From Myxococcales bacterium (GTDB lineage: Bacteria; Myxococcota; Polyangia; Polyangiales; Polyangiaceae): a stretch of 24,768 nt of DNA. The stretch is from positions 1 through 24,768 of the forward strand of contig PLXW01000165.1 of NCBI GenBank assembly GCA_003151595.1, written 5' to 3'. The first letter of the stretch is position 1; each line of letters begins with the position of its first letter. Made by a program: the position numbers and the translations under genes. Below the pieces are notes generated by a model. That model saw only the letters and a list, made by a program, of their open reading frames with translations, was not told where the DNA came from and did no database searches. Below are positions 1 to 8,436 of the stretch, piece after piece.

Positions 1-307
1 CTGCTGACACCTTCCCGATGATCTTGCGGATGCGATCCACGAGATCGTCGTCGACGCGTGGCAGGTAGCCGAGTGCGATGCCGACTTCGATGCACGAGAG
101 TGTCTCGCGCATCGAGCCGAGCGCGTTGTGGTAGCGCGCCCCGCGGTTCCTGCCCTGGCTGTACATCCCTTCCGCTGTGTTCAACGCCACACTGCTCGCC
201 GCCCGCCGCATCTGCCTCGCCAAGTCGCCATCGCGCCGCTCGATCTCCCCGATCACCGGCCGCAGCTCCCCGACGACTTCCAGAATCACATCGTAAATTC
301 TCAACAT
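1..307 (-). CDS. Four-helix-bundle protein (S23/IVP family), C-terminus outside window
   Basis: The first 102 codons are open on the minus strand with no stop before the window edge, so the gene is partial. The start ATG at 307-305 has a GGAGAA ribosome site seven bases upstream. The visible protein begins MLRIYDVILE and carries the family hallmarks: a first helix with RDGDLARQMRRAASSV (about 26-40), then ALNTAEG (41-47), then a helix around RYHNALGSMRETLSCIEV and the LGYL turn. This is the pattern of the four-helix-bundle proteins related to those encoded in 23S rRNA intervening sequences and to Avd of diversity-generating retroelements. No rRNA or reverse transcriptase is visible here, so it is a stand-alone member; function unknown. 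It lies downstream of glnE on the same strand, separated by a structured leader and a short tandem repeat. The family call is strong and the role is not assignable. Confidence 0.85.
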   Translation of the reverse strand, partial: MLRIYDVILEVVGELRPVIGEIERRDGDLARQMRRAASSVALNTAEGMYSQGRNRGARYHNALGSMRETLSCIEVGIALGYLPRVDDDLVDRIRKIIGKVSA

Positions 308-349
308 CGCGTTCTCCGTTCTGCCTTCTCTCGAAGACAAAACTTCGAA

Positions 350-448
350 GCCCGTGCGCGCAGGGCGACTCAAGGCTGCGCAGCACCGGCGCAGCCGGCA
401 AGCTCGGCGCAGCCGAGCGCAGGCCTTGAATCGCCCGAGCACACGGGC
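350..448. repeat. Imperfect inverted repeat enclosing two GCA-loop hairpins
   Basis: The outer arms 350-380 and 418-448 pair almost completely: 350-356 with 442-448, 363-368 with 431-436, 370-376 with 423-429, and 377-380 with 418-421. A few mismatches and one bulge (422) interrupt them. Inside are two perfect hairpins with identical GCA loops: 386-390/394-398 and 403-408/412-417. GCGCAG occurs four times (378, 389, 407, 417). Together they would fold into a Y-shaped three-way junction. Two small hairpins flank it: 331-336/343-348 and 452-455/461-464. It lies in the leader of the four-helix-bundle gene and downstream of glnE on that strand. It could be a structured RNA, a repetitive palindromic element or a large terminator (TTTT at 339-342 on the minus strand). 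The pairing is seen directly; function is not. Confidence 0.7.
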
Positions 449-483
449 AAGCTGGTCAGTCCAGAGAGAGAGCCCTTCTTTGG

Positions 484-603
484 TTCGCGTTCGCGTTCGC
501 GTTCGCGGTCGCGGTCGCGTTCGCGTTCGCGGTCGCGGTCGCGTTCGCGGTCGCGGTCGCGTTCGCGTTCGCGTTCGCGTTCGCGGTCGCGTTCGCGTTC
601 GCG
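484..603. repeat. Hexanucleotide tandem array, 20 units of TTCGCG/GTCGCG
   Basis: Twenty uninterrupted 6-bp units, differing only at the first base. The order of first bases is TTTTGGTTGGTGGTTTTGTT. The array ends four bases before the glnE stop codon (608-610), so it lies just past the 3' end of that gene and upstream of the structured element at 350-448. It is outside any gene I call. The mixed T/G variants with runs of like units suggest expansion by slippage or unequal exchange rather than selection on protein sequence. Copy number is likely to vary between isolates. Confidence 0.95.
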
Positions 604-607
604 CCCC

Positions 608-3520
608 CTACCCCTCCCCTATCCCCAACACCGCCAGATACGCCGCCCGCACGTCTCGCGTGATCTCCAGATACCGCGCGATCAACGCGCTCCCCGCCGT
701 CCCGCGCGGCCCGTCGCGCATCCCCATGCGCCGCGCGAACAGCGCCATCCCCGGCGCACCCTCCTCGAGCAGCTGCACGCTCGCCCCGTGCAGCACGCGC
801 AAGCGCTGCTCCATCCGGCGGAGCACGCGGTACCCCTCGCGCAGCGACACGGCGAGCGTCGCGTCAAGGTACCCGCACGTCTCCAGCGCCGAGAGCGCGG
901 TCTCCGTGTCGGCGCTCCGGACGCGCGGGTCGTTGCCCCATTTCATCTGGAGCCACTGCGCCGCGAACTCGACGTCGACCAAGCCGCCGCGCCCGAGCTT
1001 CAAGTCGTAGCGACCGGCGCGCTCACCGGCGAGCTCGCGCTCCATCCGCACGCGCAAATGATGAATGCGCTCGGGCGGTGGCGCGCCGCGTTCGTAAGCC
1101 GCTGCGGTGGCGATCGCGATCACCTTCGCGCCCAGCTCCGCGTCGCCTGCGCAGGCGCGCGCCTTCAGCAACGCCTGCCGCTCCCAGTCCTGCGCCTCCG
1201 ACGTGCCGCCCGCCGACGGAGTCTCTCCTGCGCGGTGGTACTTCGCGAAGCCGTCGCACGACACGACGAGGAGCCCCTGATTCCCCGAGGGGCGAAGGCG
1301 CGTGTCGAGCTCGTAGCCGGGGCCGTCGCCGTGCGGCGCGCTCACGAGGCGCATCACGCGCTGCGCGACGCGGACGTAGCGGTCTTGCTCTTCGTGACTG
1401 GGGTCGTCGTAGACGAAGAAGAGATCGAGATCGGAGCCGTAGCCGATCTCGCCGCCGCCGAGCTTCCCCATGGCGATGACCGCGAGGCCGTGTGCGTCGG
1501 CGTTCTTCAAGGCGAAGCGCGTCGCGCGATCGAGCGTGGCGTCGGCCAGCGCCGACAGGACACGCGTGCAGGCGCGCGTCGAGAGCTCGCCCGCGAGATC
1601 GGCGAGGCCGACCTCCATCGTCACCCTCCCCTTCGCGCGACGGAGCGCGCCGACGAAATCCTCCGGATCGCAGTCGGGCTCGAGCGTCGCGATCTCTTCG
1701 TCGATCGCCGCCGCCGCGCTCTCGGGCGTGGGGGCGCCGCGGCCGAAGAGCAGACGATCGGCCAGCTCGGGGTGACCGATCATCGACGCGCCGAGGAACG
1801 CGCTCGCGCCCAGGAGCCCCACCAGCGCGCGAACCGCGCGCGCGTCCTCCGCCAGCGCGCGCGCGTAGACGCTCGGCGTGCCGAGGCGCGCGAAGAACGC
1901 GGCCAGCAAGCGCGCGGCCTGCTCCGGATCGGCCGCCCCCTCCAGCGCTTCGACCAGCACCGGCGCCAGCTCGGGGAACTTGTCGCGCGTGGCCGCGCCG
2001 AGCGGGTAGTCGGGGCGACGCGCGAGGGCCAGGAGGTGTCGCGCGAGATCGGGCGACGACGCCGCGCCGAACACCGTCGCGCAAAAGGCCTGGACCGCCG
2101 CGTCGTCGCTCGCGTCGAGCGCGTAGAACAGGCGATCGAGCGCGCCGGCGTCGTTCTTCTTCGCGCGCCCTTCGCGCGACAGCGATCCGAAGCGGGCCGA
2201 AACCCGGCGGCGAATCTTGTCGAGATCGCGATCCAGCTCGCGCTCGCTCGCGAAGCCGAGTGAGCGCGCGATCCGATCGAGGAGCGGATCGCCGGGCGCG
2301 GGGAGCGCGTGGGTCTGCCAGCCGATCGCGAACTGCACGCGGTGCTCGAGGCGACGGAGCGCGAGGTACGCGTCGGCGGTCTCGCGCCCCTCGCGATCGG
2401 TCACGAAGCCGCGCGCGCGAAGCTTGCGGACGGCGTCGAGCGTGTTGGCCGCGCGGACGCTCGGCTCGCGGCCCCCCCAGATCAGCTGGAGCGACTGCAC
2501 GAAGAACTCGACCTCGCGGATCCCTCCCACGCCGAGCTTCAAGTCGCGGTCGGGATCGATCGGCGTCTCGGCGCGTGCGCGCACGACGAGCGCGATCATC
2601 TCGTCGGCCACCGCCGGGTTCACCTCGCGCCTCCACACGAACGGCGCCAGCGAAGCGAGCACCTCGTGCCCCAGCTTCAGGTCGCCGGCGACCGGCCGCG
2701 CACGCACCAGCGCCGCGCGCTCCCACGTGCGCCCCCACGTCTCGTAGTAGCGCTCGGCCGCCGCCAGCGAGTTCACCAGCGGCCCGCGCGCCCCCTCGGG
2801 TCGCAGGCGGAGATCGACGCGCCACGCGAAGCCGTCTTCGGTCACGTCGCCGAGCGTCGCCGTGAAGCGCTGCGAGACGCGCGTGAAGTACTCGTGAAGC
2901 GAGGTGGATGTTCCGTCCTTGAGCGCCTCGCCGTCGTCGGTCTCGTAGAAGAGGAGGAGATCGACGTCGCTCCCGGAGTTGAGCTCGCGCCCGCCGAGCT
3001 TCCCCATGCCGATGACGACGAACCCGCACCGCGCCCCTTCGCTCGTGCGCGGCTCGCCGAAGCGCGCGTCGGCCCAGTGCATCGCTTCGCCGAGCGCGAG
3101 GTCGATGCACACGTCGGCGAGGTCGGCGAGCTCGCGCGCCGTCACGTCGATGTCGGCGCCGTAGGGCAAGAGCTCGCGCGCGGCGACGCGAAGCCGTTCG
3201 CGGTGGGCGAAGCGACGGAGGCCGCGGCGCACGCCGGCGTTGTCGGTGGCGTCTCCGATGATCGCCAGCGCGCCGCGCCGGTACGCCCGCACGTCGCGCG
3301 GGAGCTTCGTGCCGCGCGCGATCGCGATCACGTCCTCGGGGTGCGCCACGATCGACGGCGCCATCGACGGGTACGCGCACGAGAGCAGCGCCGCGAGATC
3401 CGCCGCGTCGTCGCTGGGCGCGAGCCCGGACTCGCCCACCGCGGTCACGAATCGCGCGCGCGCCTCGGCGGCTTCGGAGCGCGCGATCGAATCGGCGAGA
3501 GCGCGGAAGGGAGTGGGCAC
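608..3520 (-). CDS. glnE: Bifunctional glutamine synthetase adenylyltransferase/adenylyl-removing enzyme
   Basis: 970 residues, close to the usual family length of about 950. GlnE controls glutamine synthetase by attaching AMP to, and removing it from, a tyrosine of each GlnA subunit in response to PII proteins and glutamine. The two nucleotidyltransferase-fold domains are both intact: GMGKLGGREL (171-180) followed by NSGSDVDL with Asp185 and Asp187 in the N-terminal adenylyl-removing half, and MGKLGGGEIGYGSDLDL (684-700) with Asp697 and Asp699 in the C-terminal adenylylating half. The family-typical RMEQRLRVLHG is near the C-terminus. The chosen start is a GTG (3520-3518), giving MPTPFRAL; no good Shine-Dalgarno site is visible, so the exact start is less certain. 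It is divergent from the kinase gene. A tandem repeat begins right after its stop. The domain calls are seen in sequence; the regulatory role is family knowledge. Confidence 0.95.
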   Translation of the reverse strand: MPTPFRALADSIARSEAAEARARFVTAVGESGLAPSDDAADLAALLSCAYPSMAPSIVAHPEDVIAIARGTKLPRDVRAYRRGALAIIGDATDNAGVRRGLRRFAHRERLRVAARELLPYGADIDVTARELADLADVCIDLALGEAMHWADARFGEPRTSEGARCGFVVIGMGKLGGRELNSGSDVDLLLFYETDDGEALKDGTSTSLHEYFTRVSQRFTATLGDVTEDGFAWRVDLRLRPEGARGPLVNSLAAAERYYETWGRTWERAALVRARPVAGDLKLGHEVLASLAPFVWRREVNPAVADEMIALVVRARAETPIDPDRDLKLGVGGIREVEFFVQSLQLIWGGREPSVRAANTLDAVRKLRARGFVTDREGRETADAYLALRRLEHRVQFAIGWQTHALPAPGDPLLDRIARSLGFASERELDRDLDKIRRRVSARFGSLSREGRAKKNDAGALDRLFYALDASDDAAVQAFCATVFGAASSPDLARHLLALARRPDYPLGAATRDKFPELAPVLVEALEGAADPEQAARLLAAFFARLGTPSVYARALAEDARAVRALVGLLGASAFLGASMIGHPELADRLLFGRGAPTPESAAAAIDEEIATLEPDCDPEDFVGALRRAKGRVTMEVGLADLAGELSTRACTRVLSALADATLDRATRFALKNADAHGLAVIAMGKLGGGEIGYGSDLDLFFVYDDPSHEEQDRYVRVAQRVMRLVSAPHGDGPGYELDTRLRPSGNQGLLVVSCDGFAKYHRAGETPSAGGTSEAQDWERQALLKARACAGDAELGAKVIAIATAAAYERGAPPPERIHHLRVRMERELAGERAGRYDLKLGRGGLVDVEFAAQWLQMKWGNDPRVRSADTETALSALETCGYLDATLAVSLREGYRVLRRMEQRLRVLHGASVQLLEEGAPGMALFARRMGMRDGPRGTAGSALIARYLEITRDVRAAYLAVLGIGEG

Positions 3521-3551
3521 GCGGCGAAAGGTAGCGCGCTACGATGCTCTC

Positions 3552-6500
3552 GTGCCTAGCCACGCGCTTCGCTACCGCACGCTCGGCGAGATCGGCCGCG
3601 GGGGCATGGGCTCCGTCGAGCTGGTGTGGGACGAGGAACGGCAGGAGCAGCTCGCGCGAAAACGGATCCTGGGGGCGCTGGGCGAATCGCTCGTCCGCTT
3701 CAAGCGCGAGTTCCGCGCCATCGCCGAGATTCACCACGAGAACCTGGTGCGCCTCCACGAGCTCGATGAGGACGGGCTCGGTCCGTACTTCACGATGGAG
3801 TACGTCCGCGGCGACCCGCTGCTCCGTCATTGCGGGCACGAAGGCTGGACGAGAGACGCGCTCACCAACACGCAGCCGATCTCGGGCGAAGGGGCGACGA
3901 TCGCCGTCGGACCGCCGTTGATCTCGGGCATCGTGGCGCCCGTCGTCACGGCGCGCGAGTCGTGGCGATGCAACTGGGAGCGGATCGAGCGGGTGGTTCC
4001 GCAGGTCGTTCACGCGCTCTCTCACCTGCACGCCAGCGGCGTCGTCCACTGCGATCTCAAGCCGAGCAACGCGATGGTGAGCCTCGACGGCGTCGTGAAG
4101 CTGCTCGACTTCGGCGTCGTCGCCGAGATGCGAGGGCGTCACGGCCCGGGCAACGAGCTGGTGGCCGGGACGCCGGCGTACATGGCGCCGGAGCGGTTGC
4201 GAGGGGCGCCCGCGGACCCCGCCGTCGATCTGTACGCGCTGGGGGTGATGCTCTTCGAGATGATCAGCGGCGCGCTCCCGTTCGACGGCAAGTCGTCGCT
4301 CATCACGATGCAGCACCTGCGCGAGGCTCCGCCGCGCCTCAGCGACCGCGTCCCCGATGCGCCTCTGCGCTACGTGGATCTCTGCGCCGCGCTCTTGCGG
4401 AAGGATCCGTCGGAGCGCCCGACGACGCGCGACGTGCTCGACGTGTTCGGGCAGACGACCCGCTCGTTCGCGCCGGCGCGCCCGCGCGGCGAAGGGATGG
4501 TCGGGCGCGACGTCCTCCAGGCGGCGCTGCGTGGACGCGCGGACACGGCGGCGCGCGGCGCGTTCGAGTGCGCCAGCCTCCAAGGGCCGAGCGGTTCGGG
4601 CAAGACGGCGCTCGCGCAGTGGCTGGCGCACGAGCTCGAGCAACGCGGCTGGCTCGTGCTGCATGGGCGGGCGAGCACCAGCGAGCACGTGGCGTTCAAC
4701 GCGCTCGACGGCGCCATCGACGATCTCGCGAGCGCTCTCTCCGGCAACGCGCGCCGGCGCCTCACGACCGGGCTGGCCGATGCGCTGCGCGACGCCGCGA
4801 CGCTCTTCCCGGTGCTGCGCGATCTCGCCGCGGCGCCTGCGAGCGCGACGTCGACCGGAACGCGGGCGCGCGGCTTCGAAGCCATGACCGAGATCGTGCG
4901 TCGCGTGGCGGCCGAGTCGCCGGTGATGCTCCTGGTCGACGATCTCCAGTGGGCCGACGCCGACTCGATCGCGCTGCTCGACGCCGTCGTCGCCGCCGCG
5001 CCCGCGCGCGTTCTCCTGGTAATGACGACGCGCGACGACGGCGAGTCCGCGCTCAGCGCGGATCGGTCCACACGAGGAGGCGGCGAGACTCGGGCGATCC
5101 CGTGGCTGCGCAACCGCGCGATCGCGGCGCTGCACGTCGGTCCGCTCGACGACGACGCGGTCTACGAGGTGATCCAGCGCGCGGCGCGATCGGGCGGCGT
5201 GCGCGCGGACGAGGAGACCATCCGTCGCGTGGCGTCCGCCGCCGCGGGTCGACCCTTCCTCGCCGAGGCGCTCGGACGCGCGCTCGCGCACGACGCCGAA
5301 GCGGCGGGAGATCCGCTCGGCGGCGTCGCCGCGGCGATCGAGCGCGCGACGGTCGAAGCGCGCGCGCTCCTCTCCTTCACGCTCGCCGCGGGCGGATGGA
5401 CGCCGATCACGACGCTGGCGCAGGTCATGGGCCGGAACGCCGGCGAGGTCGTCGACCTGGCCTCGGATCTGGAGAGCGCGGGGCTCCTGCGGCGCGACGC
5501 CAGCGGCGGGAAGCTCGGCGCGGTGGACGTCTACCACGACCAGGTCCGCGAACGCGCGATGGCCCTGCTCGATCCGCGCGAGCTCGCCTCGGCGCACGAC
5601 AGCTTCGTCGCCTGGTTCGCCGGCCGACGCGGCGTCGCCCCTTCGCTCGTCGCCCCTTCCCTCATCGTGCGTCACCTCGTCGGCGCCGGTCGCATCAAGG
5701 AAGCGGCGGCGCTGGCGCCGGAGGCCGCGCGCGTCGCCGAGTCTCAGCGCGCGTTCGGGCTCGCGTCGTCGATGTACGAAGTGGCGCTGCGCGAGCCGTC
5801 GTCCGATCGCGTGGCGATCCTCCGGAAGCGCGCGCTGGCGCTGGAGACGGTCGGCGGTTATGCGACCGCGGCGCAGTGCTGGGGCGAGATCGCCGTGGCC
5901 GTCGTCGACCTCGACGAGCGCAACGAGGCCATCCTCCACGAAGCCCACGCGCTCCTCGGCGGCAACGAGATCGCCCGCGGCTACGCGCGGCTCAACGAAG
6001 CGCTCGTCGCGCGCGGGCAGCCACCGATGGGCTCGAGCAAGCTCGGCGATCTCTGGACCGGGATCCGCTTCGTGGTCAGCGCGTTCTCGTCCTCGGAGCC
6101 GAAGCGGGAGCTCGTCCCTGCGTCCCCGCAGGTCGAAGCGCGCGCGCGTCGCGACATGACCATCGGCGTGTCCGTCGCGTACTTCGATCCACTCGCCGGC
6201 CTCGACATGATGCGACGCTCACGCGCTGCGGCCGCGCGCGCTGGCGCGTACGACGCCACGGCGTTCTGCGACTACACGTTCGCGTACTTCTCTCTCTTCG
6301 GGACGCGCAAGTCGGGGCGAGTGCCGCTCTACGAGCGCTTCCGAGCCCGCGCCGAGAGGTTCGCCGCCGTGCATCCCTCGGAAGGAGACAACGCCGCGTG
6401 GCCGCTCTTCCTCGACGGCGTCAGCGCTCTCCGCGAAGGACGGTGGGACTCCGCCGCGTCGCTCATCGACGCCGCCGGCGAAGCGCTTCAACGCGCGGGC

Positions 6501-7262
6501 CAGGTCGGCACGCAGTCGATGATGTACGTGCTCTTCGCGCGCCTGGAGCTCGAGGTGTGGCGTCAGAGCGGCTTCGGCTACCAGCGGAACTACGAGCGCG
6601 TGCGCGCGGCGATCGACGAGAGCCACTCCGGCACGATGCGCTGTCAGGTCGAGATGGGCGCCGCGCTCCTGCGACTCTGGTCGGGCGACGTCGCGGGTTA
6701 CAAGGAGATCCTCGCCGAGCTGCAGCAGACCTGGCCGCGCGAAGTGCGCACGGTGCAGCAGCTCATCATCGCGATGGGAATGTTGTCGGCGGCGACGATG
6801 AGCGGAGACTTCGTGTTCGCGCGCGATCTCGCGGCGAGGCTCCTGGCCGGCGAGACGGGGTTCAGTCCGCTCGACACGATCTACGCGAGGTGGTTCACGA
6901 ACGCCGCCGCGCTCGCGGAGGTCGGAGCGCTGCGCCTGGGCGACCCGAAAGCGTCCGCTGCGCGCGTCCGGAAGTACGTGCGCATCTCGGAGGAGGGCCC
7001 GCCGCTCGGGCGATCGAACGAGCGCGCGCTCGCGTATCTCGAGGAGCACATGGGAGCCCCCGAGGCGGCGATGGCGCGCTTCGAAGCGGCGGAGCGTGAA
7101 GCCGTGCGTCTCGGCCAGCCCATGGACGCGGCGCTCGCGCGCTTCGCTCGCGGCAAGCGACTCGGCGGCGACACGGGCGCGGCGCTGATCGTCTCGGCCC
7201 GCGCGCTCCTCGCCGAGAACGGCATCAGCGACAGGCTCTTCGAGATGAGCGAGCTGCCGTAG
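3552..7262 (+). CDS. Ser/Thr protein kinase fused to AAA ATPase and helical-repeat C-terminus
   Basis: About 1236 residues from the GTG at 3552, chosen because the kinase fold begins at once (LRYRTLGEIGRGGMGSVELV). Kinase domain 7-300: glycine loop GRGGMG 15-20, Lys37 in ARKRI, Glu53, catalytic loop HCDLKPSN 166-173 (Asp168, Asn173), DFG 186-188, APE 212-214. The usual HRD arginine is Cys167, so this is a non-RD kinase. About 50 extra residues (93-142) lie between the hinge and the next helix. A predictive-ATPase (AAA_16-like) module follows with Walker A GPSGSGKT (345-352) and Walker B VMLLVDDLQWAD (458-469). The last roughly 500 residues are helical, probably TPR-like. This is a common myxobacterial signalling architecture; target unknown. 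Longer in-frame starts exist but would run into glnE on the opposite strand. The gene is convergent with the next one, with a three-base gap. Confidence 0.93.
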   Translation: MPSHALRYRTLGEIGRGGMGSVELVWDEERQEQLARKRILGALGESLVRFKREFRAIAEIHHENLVRLHELDEDGLGPYFTMEYVRGDPLLRHCGHEGWTRDALTNTQPISGEGATIAVGPPLISGIVAPVVTARESWRCNWERIERVVPQVVHALSHLHASGVVHCDLKPSNAMVSLDGVVKLLDFGVVAEMRGRHGPGNELVAGTPAYMAPERLRGAPADPAVDLYALGVMLFEMISGALPFDGKSSLITMQHLREAPPRLSDRVPDAPLRYVDLCAALLRKDPSERPTTRDVLDVFGQTTRSFAPARPRGEGMVGRDVLQAALRGRADTAARGAFECASLQGPSGSGKTALAQWLAHELEQRGWLVLHGRASTSEHVAFNALDGAIDDLASALSGNARRRLTTGLADALRDAATLFPVLRDLAAAPASATSTGTRARGFEAMTEIVRRVAAESPVMLLVDDLQWADADSIALLDAVVAAAPARVLLVMTTRDDGESALSADRSTRGGGETRAIPWLRNRAIAALHVGPLDDDAVYEVIQRAARSGGVRADEETIRRVASAAAGRPFLAEALGRALAHDAEAAGDPLGGVAAAIERATVEARALLSFTLAAGGWTPITTLAQVMGRNAGEVVDLASDLESAGLLRRDASGGKLGAVDVYHDQVRERAMALLDPRELASAHDSFVAWFAGRRGVAPSLVAPSLIVRHLVGAGRIKEAAALAPEAARVAESQRAFGLASSMYEVALREPSSDRVAILRKRALALETVGGYATAAQCWGEIAVAVVDLDERNEAILHEAHALLGGNEIARGYARLNEALVARGQPPMGSSKLGDLWTGIRFVVSAFSSSEPKRELVPASPQVEARARRDMTIGVSVAYFDPLAGLDMMRRSRAAAARAGAYDATAFCDYTFAYFSLFGTRKSGRVPLYERFRARAERFAAVHPSEGDNAAWPLFLDGVSALREGRWDSAASLIDAAGEALQRAGQVGTQSMMYVLFARLELEVWRQSGFGYQRNYERVRAAIDESHSGTMRCQVEMGAALLRLWSGDVAGYKEILAELQQTWPREVRTVQQLIIAMGMLSAATMSGDFVFARDLAARLLAGETGFSPLDTIYARWFTNAAALAEVGALRLGDPKASAARVRKYVRISEEGPPLGRSNERALAYLEEHMGAPEAAMARFEAAEREAVRLGQPMDAALARFARGKRLGGDTGAALIVSARALLAENGISDRLFEMSELP

Positions 7263-7265
7263 CGA

Positions 7266-8030
7266 CTAGAGGCTCTCCCCCCACAGTCGGAACATCACGA
7301 TCACGGCCCAGTCGAAGAGCGCGTGCGCCACGATCGCCGGCGGCAAGCGATCGAACCGCTTCACCATCCATCCCCACCCGAGCCCGGCGAACAGCGCCGC
7401 GATCGGCAGGAGCGGATCGAGCCCCGCGCTCGGCGACTTCAGCGACCACATCGTCGGCACGTACGCGAGCGCATACAGCGCCGCGCTCGCCGCCCACGCG
7501 AACCGCTCTCCGATCTTCTCGGCCAGGAGCGAGGTCACGACGCCGCGCCACACGATCTCCTCGGCCGCAGCGACCACGATGAGCGCCACGAACAGCGCCG
7601 CGGGGTGCGCGCGAAGGACGTTCGGATCTCCCGTCTGCAAATAGATCCGCGCGAGCCACATCGCGCGCGGCGAGCCCGCCGGCATCACGACGCGCACGAA
7701 GCCGTAGGCCCCCGCGAACAGCACGCCTGCGCCGAAGAAGCCGACCGAGAAGTCGCCCGCTTTCGGCTTCAGCTGTTGCCACAGCGCCGATCGCCGTCCC
7801 GCAATCGCGACGGACGCGAGCGCGACCGCGAGCGTCGGCGCACAGGCGAGGATCCAGAAGCTGGTCTCGCCCGCGCGATCGGTCTGGAAGGCGAAATACG
7901 ACGTGACCGCCACCACGGCCACAATCGTGCCGATGGCGATCGACGTCACGCCGCCCTTCACGCCCCCGTTCGCGCCTCCGCGCGCATCCGCCGTGCCGCT
8001 CGGCGCGCCTTCCTCGTTGGCATCCTGCAT
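7266..8030 (-). CDS. CPBP family intramembrane metalloprotease-like protein
   Basis: 254 residues and about six to eight hydrophobic segments after a soluble Gly/Ala-rich N-terminus (1-28). It belongs to the CAAX-protease/bacteriocin-processing (ABI) superfamily: motif 1 AAEEIVWRG carries Glu157, Glu158 and Arg162, and motif 3 HALFD carries His236 and Asp240. Motif 2, normally FxxxH, reads YALAY (186-190), so the expected histidine is Tyr190. One metal ligand may therefore be missing and activity is uncertain; it could be a degenerate member with a scaffold role. The start is ATG 8030-8028 with a GGGAA sequence shortly upstream. It is convergent with the kinase gene and divergent from the small membrane protein at 8101. 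No substrate can be named. Confidence 0.85.
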   Translation of the reverse strand: MQDANEEGAPSGTADARGGANGGVKGGVTSIAIGTIVAVVAVTSYFAFQTDRAGETSFWILACAPTLAVALASVAIAGRRSALWQQLKPKAGDFSVGFFGAGVLFAGAYGFVRVVMPAGSPRAMWLARIYLQTGDPNVLRAHPAALFVALIVVAAAEEIVWRGVVTSLLAEKIGERFAWAASAALYALAYVPTMWSLKSPSAGLDPLLPIAALFAGLGWGWMVKRFDRLPPAIVAHALFDWAVIVMFRLWGESL

Positions 8031-8100
8031 CAGGCGTTCCCGCTACCAAGAAAGCGCATCGTTGCGCAACGCCGCTCGCGACCTTAGCTTCGCGGCAACC

Positions 8101-8373
8101 ATGAGGCACGAGGACAGCTACCGCGACGAAACGGCGTCGCTCGTCGCCGAGAACGCACGACTCCGCGCCGAGCTCGCGCGCGTGCGGGGCCCGCGCCGTC
8201 GTGCGGGAGCGGCGGCGGTGCTGGCGCTGGCCGACGTCGTCACGGGGCTCGCGCTCCGTCCTTGGTTCAACGGCGGGAGCGACGCGAAATTCTGGTTGGC
8301 GACGATCATCGTCGCCGTTCTGTCGTTCGGCGCCGTAGCGTGCGCCCTCAGCGCGGTCCCGCGGCGCGGCTGA
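8101..8373 (+). CDS. Small coiled-coil membrane protein, unknown
   Basis: 90 residues from ATG 8101. The first 35 residues are charged and heptad-like (SLVAENARLRAELARV), suggesting a short coiled coil or leucine zipper. Two hydrophobic stretches follow, about 39-56 and 66-86. No family is recognised. The frame stays open further upstream, but 8101 is chosen because it lies just outside the divergent CPBP gene and gives a sensible soluble-then-membrane layout. The SPFH gene begins 63 bp downstream on the same strand, so the two may be co-transcribed. An alternative is that this is a lineage-specific accessory to the SPFH protein, which is inference only. Confidence 0.6.
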   Translation: MRHEDSYRDETASLVAENARLRAELARVRGPRRRAGAAAVLALADVVTGLALRPWFNGGSDAKFWLATIIVAVLSFGAVACALSAVPRRG

Positions 8374-8436
8374 GCCGAAGCGAGACGGCGACACGTGAGT
8401 GAGTGAATGAGTGACGAAGGAGAGAGAGAGAAGAAG

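Noticed and set aside
484..603. CRISPR array
   Set aside because: The units are contiguous 6-mers without spacers, so it is a simple tandem repeat.
128..2263. Long open frame on the plus strand opposite glnE (711 codons)
   Set aside because: Its product is Arg/Ala-rich low-complexity sequence with no domain, and it lies antisense to a fully conserved GlnE; the high GC at third positions explains the lack of stops.
1023..5948. 1641-codon minus-strand frame crossing glnE and the kinase
   Set aside because: It overlaps two well-supported genes in other frames and encodes an Arg-rich shadow with no recognisable motif.
3830..7099. Long second frame within the kinase gene
   Set aside because: Out-of-frame Arg/Ala-rich translation of a region whose other frame gives intact kinase and ATPase motifs.
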